Assembly (NCBI GenBank): GCA_014380545.1
Contig: JACMJP010000238.1
Span: 1-49,274, forward strand
Origin: Chitinophagales bacterium
Lineage (GTDB): Bacteria > Bacteroidota > Bacteroidia > Chitinophagales > BACL12
DNA: 49,274 nucleotides
Reading direction: 5' to 3'
The notes under the pieces are model-generated. The model made no database searches, was not told the DNA's origin, and was given only the letters and a program-made list of their open reading frames with translations. A program made the position numbers and the translations under genes. This document shows, in pieces, positions 43,931 through 49,274 of the stretch (its first letter is position 1; every line of letters starts with the position of its first letter).

Positions 43931-45376
43931 TTAAGTTAGATTAATAGTTACATTTTTAGTTTCAGTAAAAAATCTGAGTGCTTCTAATCCTCCTTCTCTT
44001 CCAACTCCCGAATTCTTCACTCCTCCAAAAGGTGTCCTCAGATCACGAACAAGCCAGCAATTGATCCATACAATGCCGCTTTCAATATTAGCTGCAACAC
44101 GATGGGCTCTCGACAGATTTTGGGTCCAAATTATACTTGCTAACCCATACTCAGTTGCGTTTGCCATTTCAATGGCCTGTTCCTCGGTGTGAAAGGGATA
44201 AATAGTTACGACTGGCCCAAAAATTTCTTCCTGGTTGGTGCGGCAGCTTACAGGCAAGCCTTCGATGACTGTCGGTTCAATGAACCTGCCGTTTGCACAA
44301 CGTCCCTGTAATTGGAATTGATTGCCACCGCAAAGAATGGTACCTCCTTCTTCCTGGGCGAGGCTAAAATACGACATTATTTTCAAAAAATGCTGTTCAC
44401 TTACAATTGAGCCGATAATGTTTTCCTCACTTTTCGGGTCACCAATGGACAATTGTTTTGTTTTTTGTACAAAATCCTTTTTAAATTTTTCGTAGATATT
44501 CGCTTCCACATATATTCTGGAACCGCACAAACAAATCTGACCCTGGTTTGTGAAGCTGCTTCGAATGGTTGTTTCAAGCATTTTTTCGTAGTCGCAATCT
44601 GCGAAGATTAGTACTGGGTTTTTTCCTCCAAGCTCAAGTGATAACTTCTTAAACATGGGTGCTGCAACACCTGCTATTTCTTTTCCGGCTCTCGTGCTTC
44701 CGGTAAATGAGATTGCTTTTATGGCGGGATGTTTTACGATTGTAGCACCGGTGTTTGATCCGCTGCCGTGAATAATATTCAAAACCCCTGCAGGTAACCC
44801 TGCTTCTATACAAATTTCTGATAAAAGATAAGCTGTATATGGAGTTACTTCTGAAGGTTTTGCAATTACGCAATTTCCAGCAGCCAGTGCCGGTGCAATT
44901 TTCCAGGTAAATAAATATAAAGGCAGGTTCCATGGGGAGATACATCCAACAACTCCGATGGGACTCCTCAATGTGTAATCAATTGTTGTATTGGAATTAA
45001 TATGTGCTTCGGAAGAGAATTGACTAATTGCTGATGCAAAAAAGGAAAAGTTAGAAGCTGCTCTTGGGATATCGAGATTGCGGGCAAGCTTAACTGGCTT
45101 TCCGCTATCCATACTTTCAGCTTCCGAAAATTTCTCAAAATTTAATTCAATCAGGTCTGCAATCTTTTGTAAATACTTTGACCTTGTTGTAATATCAGTT
45201 TTACTCCACAAAGGAAATGCTCTTTGCGCTGCTGAAACAGCTACATCTATATCTGCTTCATTACTATCTGGTACCTGTGAATATACAATGCCGGTCGCAG
45301 GTTCAATATTATCTAAATATTTACCTGAGATGGGTGTCTGGAGTTTTCCATCAATATAATTCTGTAATATCTGCAA
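43931..45376 (-). CDS. Aldehyde dehydrogenase (2-hydroxy/aminomuconic-semialdehyde-like)
   Basis: 481-aa NAD(P)-dependent aldehyde dehydrogenase. Catalytic and cofactor residues are present: Asn150 in ISPWNLPL, Lys173 in AKPSE, Glu248 in LELGGKNP and the nucleophile Cys282 in FTNQGQICLC. The motifs EEIFGPVVTIYPF and GGVKNSGVGREGG are also present. The N-terminus NYIDGKLQTPISGKYLDNIEP resembles 2-hydroxymuconic- and 2-aminomuconic-semialdehyde dehydrogenases. The TTG start at 45376 is forced: the codon before it is an in-frame TAG. The RidA/2-aminomuconate-deaminase-like gene 1.2 kb away suggests a part of the kynurenine degradation pathway, though the other enzymes are not in the window. Confidence 0.87.
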   Translation of the reverse strand: MQILQNYIDGKLQTPISGKYLDNIEPATGIVYSQVPDSNEADIDVAVSAAQRAFPLWSKTDITTRSKYLQKIADLIELNFEKFSEAESMDSGKPVKLARNLDIPRAASNFSFFASAISQFSSEAHINSNTTIDYTLRSPIGVVGCISPWNLPLYLFTWKIAPALAAGNCVIAKPSEVTPYTAYLLSEICIEAGLPAGVLNIIHGSGSNTGATIVKHPAIKAISFTGSTRAGKEIAGVAAPMFKKLSLELGGKNPVLIFADCDYEKMLETTIRSSFTNQGQICLCGSRIYVEANIYEKFKKDFVQKTKQLSIGDPKSEENIIGSIVSEQHFLKIMSYFSLAQEEGGTILCGGNQFQLQGRCANGRFIEPTVIEGLPVSCRTNQEEIFGPVVTIYPFHTEEQAIEMANATEYGLASIIWTQNLSRAHRVAANIESGIVWINCWLVRDLRTPFGGVKNSGVGREGGLEALRFFTETKNVTINLT

Positions 45377-45510
45377 CTATCCGTTTCCGTAAATGTTAAA
45401 AATGGTTAGCGGTGGCGAAGATAAAAAAAGAGTTGAATATTTGAAATAATAATAATCAGATTGAAGATGCTGTTAATTCCTTTAATTTTACTTTTATGTA
45501 AATTAGTATC

Positions 45511-46353
45511 ATGAATCTTGTAGAATATTTTGATACAATACCATCATCGCATCGCACATTCATTTTAGTGGGTGGTTTGGTTTTCTTCTGGATGATCGAA
45601 AGTATTATTCCACTATTTAAAAGAAATTATAAATATATTAAACATGCAGGGGCTAATTTATTTTTTACACTTACTACTATAGGTGTAAATTTTGCTTTCG
45701 CATATCTGATTGTGTTTGCAAGTGATTATATGTATGAAAATAAATATGGGATTATTAATTTAATTGCAATGCCTTTGTGGTTATATGTTATTACAGGGTG
45801 TATGGTGTTGGACTTAATAGGCGCTTACTTCATTCATTTCATTCAGCATAAAATAAAATGGATGTGGAAATTTCATATTGTACATCACAGCGATATGCAT
45901 GTGGATACAACAACAGCGAACAGGCATCACCCCGTTGAAAGTCTTTTCAGAGCTGCATTTACTTTAATTGCAGTTATTGTTGCAGGTGCGCCCATGTGGT
46001 TAGTCATGGTGTATCAGAGCGTTAGTGCCGTGCTGAGTCAATTTAATCATGCAAATATTAGTTTACCAAGATGGATTGATACATCTATTAGCTGGATCAT
46101 AGTTTCACCGAATATGCATAAAGTGCATCATCATTATATTCAACCTTTAACAGATACAAATTATGGAAACATATTTTCTATCTGGGACAGGATCTTCCGA
46201 ACATTTGCAAAAGTGAAGGATACAAAAAAAGATATTGTGTATGGAATTGATTTAATGATGAAAGAAAAGGACAGCCAGGAAGTTGGAAATTTATTAGCAA
46301 TGCCTTTTAAAAACTATCAGCCATTAAGCACTTCAAAGTTTGCAGAAAAATAA
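45511..46353 (+). CDS. Sterol desaturase / fatty acid hydroxylase family protein
   Basis: 280-aa membrane di-iron hydroxylase family member. The His clusters are H109-x3-H113 (HFIQH), H122-x2-HH (HIVHH), R138-H-H (NRHHP) and a later HKVHHHY (H203-H208), all in the family's order. Four to five hydrophobic segments surround them (about 17-32, 48-70, 84-108, 150-172). The substrate (a lipid, carotenoid or other) cannot be read from the sequence. A divergent aldehyde dehydrogenase starts 134 bases to the left and the gap holds no other gene. The gene ends with a convergent methyltransferase one base away; see the palindrome 46344-46365. Confidence 0.88.
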   Translation: MNLVEYFDTIPSSHRTFILVGGLVFFWMIESIIPLFKRNYKYIKHAGANLFFTLTTIGVNFAFAYLIVFASDYMYENKYGIINLIAMPLWLYVITGCMVLDLIGAYFIHFIQHKIKWMWKFHIVHHSDMHVDTTTANRHHPVESLFRAAFTLIAVIVAGAPMWLVMVYQSVSAVLSQFNHANISLPRWIDTSISWIIVSPNMHKVHHHYIQPLTDTNYGNIFSIWDRIFRTFAKVKDTKKDIVYGIDLMMKEKDSQEVGNLLAMPFKNYQPLSTSKFAEK

Positions 46354-46365
46354 ATTATTTTTTCT
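46344..46365. terminator. AT-rich near-palindrome at convergent stop codons
   Basis: AGAAAAA (46344-46350) and TTTTTCT (46359-46365) form a 7-bp stem around an AT loop. It covers the end and stop of the desaturase-family gene (TAA 46351-46353) and the stop of the convergent methyltransferase. Each strand ends in a T-run, so it can serve as a bidirectional terminator. Confidence 0.4.
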
Positions 46366-47005
46366 CCGCTACCTGTATATAATGATCAAAGAAAAATTTC
46401 TGTTTTAAATTTTCTGATTGCAATATCTTAAAATTGCGGTCTGTAAGAAAAGCTTCATATTCCTCAAGGTCATATTGATGCGGATGTAAAATGTCCCCGG
46501 GAATTATTCTGAATAAATTTTTAAAAAAGCTATAATTATGTGCATCAATTGTAACTACTAATTTTCCTCCGGGTTTAACATGATCTGCAAGCAGATCATA
46601 ACAACCTTTAAGATCAGAAACATGATTTATTGCATTCATGCAAAAAACAATATCATATTTTTTTCCTGAAGAGAATTTTTCCAGTGGCATACTATAAAAT
46701 TTCACATATGGAAAATTTGATTTTTTAAAATGTTGTAAATTTTTATCATATGCATCAAGCAGAGGATCCAGTGCAAATACATGACACTTCTCTAAATTCA
46801 TAAATATTCCTGACGGGCCGCAGCCCGCATCCAGCACATGCATGTCCTGGCTCACAGGGCATGTTAACGCAATAAGGTCAAGTAGTTTTTGCCAGTATTT
46901 TTTTTTCCAGATGTGATATTGCTCAACATCTTTTACTTTTAAATAATTTTCCCACCACCGCAATTCAGCTTTTTGGGCTATGTTCCACTTCAACGTTTTT
47001 TTCAT
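46355..47005 (-). CDS. Class I SAM-dependent methyltransferase
   Basis: 216-aa methyltransferase. SAM motif: MHVLDAGCGPSGIFMNLEK (near 58-76), the acidic FALDPL, then YDIVFCMNAINHVSDL and GGKLVVTIDAHNY. It begins KKTLKWNIAQKAELRWWENYL, a segment found in a Bacteroidota-wide group whose substrate is unknown to me. It is divergent from the DUF2027-Smr gene (29 bases between) and convergent with the desaturase-family gene. No signal or membrane segment. Confidence 0.8.
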   Translation of the reverse strand: MKKTLKWNIAQKAELRWWENYLKVKDVEQYHIWKKKYWQKLLDLIALTCPVSQDMHVLDAGCGPSGIFMNLEKCHVFALDPLLDAYDKNLQHFKKSNFPYVKFYSMPLEKFSSGKKYDIVFCMNAINHVSDLKGCYDLLADHVKPGGKLVVTIDAHNYSFFKNLFRIIPGDILHPHQYDLEEYEAFLTDRNFKILQSENLKQKFFFDHYIQVAEKK

Positions 47006-47009
47006 TACG

Positions 47010-47017
47010 TACCTTTG
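47010..47017 (+). promoter_or_regulatory. Probable -7 promoter element of the DUF2027-Smr gene
   Basis: TACCTTTG, the Bacteroidota -7 consensus, lies 17 bases before the GTG start at 47035. It is identical to the octamer before uvrA, including the preceding G. A -33 element is not obvious; the region also overlaps the start of the divergent methyltransferase gene. Confidence 0.5.
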
Positions 47018-47034
47018 TGCAATAATTTACAATA

Positions 47035-48036
47035 GTGGCGAAGTTACCAATTGGAACAAAAGTTTTTATTATTGAAACAGGTGAAATAGGATTTGTAATT
47101 GATTATTATCCTGATTTTACTGTGGCAGTTGATGTGGAAGGAGAATTTAAAAAACTACACCAAACAGGGATAATAGCTGCAAGAGAATTCGGACTATCAG
47201 AAAATAAAACTGAAGAAGGAAGTAAAAAAGATGAAAATAATTTGTATGCCACCATTGAAGGAATCATTTTGTTATTCAAGGCAATAAAAAACCTGTCCGG
47301 TGAAATAACAAGGTTTGATGTATTTTTAGTAAATCATTCAGGTAATGATTTGCTTTTTCTGTATGAATATTTCTGTAATAATACATTACAACATAAAGTA
47401 CGAAAAGAAATAAAAACTAAAACACATTTACTTTTACATGAATTTAAAACGGATCACTTGAATGATAATCCTGCATGCCATTTTGATTTTTGGGTAAAAA
47501 CATCGGATCAAACATCTGAAAATCCTTTTTCAAAAGAAGTGAAACTAAAAGCAAAACAGTTTTTTTCTAAATTGGAAAGCGATGAATTTTTAAAAAATGG
47601 ATATTTATTTTTTGAATTGCAGAAAAATATCCCTGCAAGGAAGGAAAATAAACAACAACCGGATTTTGACTGGGAAGAATTTGAGAATACAACACATAAG
47701 AAAAAAATAGTTGAAGAAGAAAAAACAAAAAACCATGATGTAATTCAAAAAGCAAACATGCCCGATCATATTGATCTGCATATAGAAAAGCTGGAAAAAA
47801 ATTTCAGACAATTATCAAATGCAGATATGTTGCAAATACAATTACGACATTGCAGAATTTTTTTAGAAAAAGCAATTCGTTATAAACTTGATAAGATATA
47901 TGTTATTCACGGATTAGGAAAAGGAGTTTTAAAAAACGAAATTGAGAAGTTATTAAAACAATATCCGGAAATTGAGTCTTACAATAATAATTACCATCCC
48001 CGTTTTGGATTTGGCGCAACTGAAATAATTTTGTAA
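47035..48036 (+). CDS. DUF2027 protein with C-terminal Smr domain
   Basis: 333-aa protein of a Bacteroidota family. The N-terminal section begins AKLPIGTKVFIIETGEIGFV, a small beta domain (DUF2027-like), then an acidic linker, a middle domain (about 75-200) and a charged linker (205-240). The C-terminal Smr domain (about 244-333) has DHIDLHIEKL and the conserved VIHGLGKGVLKNEI, with a final HPRFGFGATEI. Smr domains in MutS2 and relatives act on nucleic acids; the function of this family is not known. The GTG start at 47035 gives the family's usual beginning and follows a promoter element at 47010. The stop lies 17 bases before rnpB. Confidence 0.85.
   Translation: MAKLPIGTKVFIIETGEIGFVIDYYPDFTVAVDVEGEFKKLHQTGIIAAREFGLSENKTEEGSKKDENNLYATIEGIILLFKAIKNLSGEITRFDVFLVNHSGNDLLFLYEYFCNNTLQHKVRKEIKTKTHLLLHEFKTDHLNDNPACHFDFWVKTSDQTSENPFSKEVKLKAKQFFSKLESDEFLKNGYLFFELQKNIPARKENKQQPDFDWEEFENTTHKKKIVEEEKTKNHDVIQKANMPDHIDLHIEKLEKNFRQLSNADMLQIQLRHCRIFLEKAIRYKLDKIYVIHGLGKGVLKNEIEKLLKQYPEIESYNNNYHPRFGFGATEIIL
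48004..48033 (+). promoter_or_regulatory. Probable rnpB promoter inside the 3' end of the Smr gene
   Basis: TTTG at 48004-48007 and TAATTTTG at 48026-48033 are separated by 18 bases, a close fit to the Bacteroidota -33/-7 consensus. Transcription would begin about 48040, shortly before the RNA's first helix at 48054. The motif overlaps the last codons and stop of the Smr gene. Confidence 0.5.
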
Positions 48037-48053
48037 CAAAGTTCTTTACATTA

Positions 48054-48413
48054 TTCTGCAAGCCGGTTTATCGTGGCGTCTCGGCGCCAAGGAAAGTCCG
48101 GATAGCACAGGATACCGCACCACTGAAGAGATGGCTGTTCCGTTAATACCGGGATAAGAGAAAGTGCCACAGAAAATAACTGTCCTGCTTATGCAGGATG
48201 AGGGTGAAAATGTGAGGTAAGAGCTCACGAATTATTTTGGTAACAAAGTAATTGGGTAAACCTTGCGGGCTACAATGCCAAATAAGTTAGAGTACAAAAA
48301 GAATGGCGATTCGTCAAAATCTTTAACGGGTAGGCAGCAAGAGGTTGTGAGTGATCGCAACCCTAGATAAATGATAAACATTAAAACAGGATCCGGCTTA
48401 TGAGCTTGCAGAA
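48054..48413 (+). ncRNA. rnpB: RNase P RNA (bacterial class A)
   Basis: Catalytic RNA of RNase P, which removes 5' leaders from precursor tRNAs. Helix P1 is formed by TTCTGCAAG (48054-48062) and CTTGCAGAA (48405-48413), exact complements. The conserved 5' core GGAAAGTCCGGA begins at 48091, followed by ATAGCACAG. Further conserved parts are GAAAGTGCCACAGAAA, AGGTAAGAGCTCAC, AAACCTTGCGGGC, and the 3' core AGATAAATGATAAAC...ACAGGATCCGGCTTA (48366-48400). The length of about 360 bases fits. A T-run (48414-48419) directly after P1 probably ends transcription together with that helix. It lies between the Smr gene and the zinc-ribbon gene. Confidence 0.96.
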
Positions 48414-48445
48414 TTTTTTAAACCCATTTATTGAAAATATAATTA

Positions 48446-48649
48446 TTGAACCTGGATCAGAATATTATCATTTGTCCATTTTGCGGAATGCCGACTCAAA
48501 TAATTTGGGTGCATGGTCACGGGCAATGCATGTATTGTAAAACAAATTTTGATGAGTGCTGCAGAGGTGAGAACGTTGAAAATACAAATGAAAACATAAG
48601 TCATGAAAATGAAGAAAATAAAGATCAGGAATATGAAAATAATATTTAG
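48446..48649 (+). CDS. Small zinc-ribbon protein
   Basis: 67-aa protein with two Cys pairs, CPFC (10-13) and CMYC (28-31), plus a later ECC, so probably a zinc ribbon. Between them is MPTQIIWVHGHGQ, with two His residues. The C-terminal half (from about 43) is very acidic and Asn/Glu-rich (NENISHENEENKDQ) and looks disordered. Function unknown. The TTG at 48446 is the only start before an in-frame TAA (48440-48442); a shorter version from the Met at residue 15 would lose the first Cys pair, so the TTG start is favoured. Its end overlaps the start of the next gene by 17 bases, and its frame is the same as the later part of that gene. Confidence 0.65.
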   Translation: MNLDQNIIICPFCGMPTQIIWVHGHGQCMYCKTNFDECCRGENVENTNENISHENEENKDQEYENNI

Positions 48650-49274
48650 CTTTTACTTTTTGTTTTTGTTCAAAATTCTTCTTACGCACAAAATAAAGTA
48701 ACTTATATTCCTAAAGAGGACCCTGTTGTTAAAAGTGATAGCGTTTTTACATTACTTGATGCAACTACAAATTATAAATATTATGAAACAGAACTTGCAG
48801 ATGGGACAAAAGAAACAGGATATTTATTAAATGATAAAAAACAGGGTAATGTACAACGTTATTTTGCTAATGGTGTTCTATTGTCGCTTATACAATACGA
48901 AAATAATTTGCGTAATGGTGTTTTAATTGAATGTGATAAAAGTGGGGTTTTAACAAAGGAAGAAAATTATAAAAATGATAAGCTGCACGGTACTGTAAAA
49001 ATTTTTGCAAGCTCAAAGAATGTACGTATCGTAAAATCTTTTTATCAATATAACAATGGCGATTTAGATGGCCTGCAAATGGAATATAACGAAATGGGTA
49101 AAGTTATAAGCGAATCAAACTATAAAAACGGAAAGAAGAACGGGCTGAGCAAATGGTATTATAATAACGGTCAACTCGCAACAGAACAAAATTATTTGAA
49201 CGACCTGATTGAAGGAATTTATAAAACATATAATCAGCAGGGGATTTTAGTAGCTAAGGGGCAATATATAAAGG
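48633..49274 (+). CDS. YwqK/MORN-repeat protein, apparent frameshift in signal peptide, 3' end outside the window
   Basis: From the ATG at 48633 the sequence reads MKIIFSFYFLFLF, the start of a signal peptide, then runs into a TAA after 22 codons. In another frame (in line with the zinc-ribbon gene) the sequence continues VQNSSYAQNKVTYIPKEDP, which fits the end of the same signal peptide (cleavage after SYA, before Q), and stays open to the window edge. A missing base in the T-runs of 48657-48667 would explain this. The mature part holds MORN-like repeats: GYLLNDKKQGNVQRYFANG, NYKNDKLHGTVKIF, GDLDGLQMEYNEMGK, NYKNGKKNGLSKWYYNNGQL and LIEGIYKTYNQQG. Such proteins are often annotated as YwqK-like; their role in Bacteroidota is unclear. 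The product is probably exported. Confidence 0.75.

Noticed and set aside
48633..49274. YwqK-like gene as the antitoxin of a toxin-antitoxin pair
   Set aside because: The name comes from automatic annotation of MORN-like repeats. The upstream small zinc-ribbon protein shows no toxin features and the repeat protein appears to be exported.
1..49274. Insertion sequences, prophage genes, CRISPR arrays and tRNA genes
   Set aside because: No transposase, integrase or phage structural gene was recognised, no regularly spaced repeats were found, and no tRNA-like cloverleaf was seen in the intergenic stretches.

Overview
The window is AT-rich DNA from a member of the Bacteroidota (Bacteroidetes), probably a free-living or environmental lineage; I cannot place it below phylum with confidence. 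The evidence is a secreted sulfatase with a type IX secretion (T9SS) C-terminal sorting domain, Bacteroidota-type promoters (TAnnTTTG -7 element, seen as TACCTTTG before three genes and as TAATTTTG before rnpB), very few Shine-Dalgarno sequences, and a DUF2027-Smr protein typical of the phylum.

Layout. (1) 1-5931: the 3' end of uvrB and all of uvrA on the + strand, with a T9SS-secreted sulfatase on the - strand between them. (2) 6074-7749: two unrelated methyltransferase genes on opposite strands, divergent around a palindromic intergenic region. (3) 7951-41230: about 33 kb with 27 genes, all on the - strand and mostly overlapping or a few bases apart. This is one surface-polysaccharide locus of the Wzx/Wzy type. 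Read in the direction of transcription it contains: a nonulosonic-acid (sialic-acid-like) sugar module (NeuB-like synthase, NeuA-like cytidylyltransferase, Gfo/Idh oxidoreductase, methyltransferase, SDR, HAD phosphatase); the Wzx flippase; a run of glycosyltransferases and a GT39-like membrane protein; the Wzy polymerase; the non-hydrolysing UDP-GlcNAc 2-epimerase WecB; a fused dehydrogenase/oxidoreductase; an AsnB-type amidotransferase; a heparinase II/III-like protein; a WbuB-like glycosyltransferase; a PglC-like initiating phosphoglycosyl transferase; an ATP-grasp ligase; a DegT aminotransferase; a CapD/PglF-like 4,6-dehydratase; and finally the Wza export lipoprotein and Wzc tyrosine autokinase. 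(4) 41384-45376: kdsA (Kdo, hence lipopolysaccharide), a RidA/2-aminomuconate-deaminase-like gene, a LysM-M23 lipoprotein and an aldehyde dehydrogenase, all on the - strand. (5) 45511-49274: a sterol-desaturase-family hydroxylase, a methyltransferase, a DUF2027-Smr protein, the RNase P RNA gene (rnpB), a small zinc-ribbon protein, and the 5' part of a YwqK/MORN-repeat protein whose signal peptide appears frameshifted.

How the polysaccharide genes work together (inference from families): the dehydratase and aminotransferase make a UDP-4-amino sugar, the ATP-grasp enzyme may modify it, and the PglC-like enzyme loads a first sugar phosphate on undecaprenyl phosphate. The glycosyltransferases extend the repeat unit, including a CMP-activated nonulosonate. 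Wzx flips it, Wzy polymerises it, and Wzc/Wza control length and export. Points most worth a second look are the NeuB homologue lacking the C-terminal SAF domain, the ATP-grasp enzyme where a PglD acetyltransferase would be expected, the slippage-prone Tyr-Gly tail of Wzc, the palindromes upstream of the operon, and the broken signal peptide at the right edge. No insertion sequence, prophage, tRNA or CRISPR array was seen.
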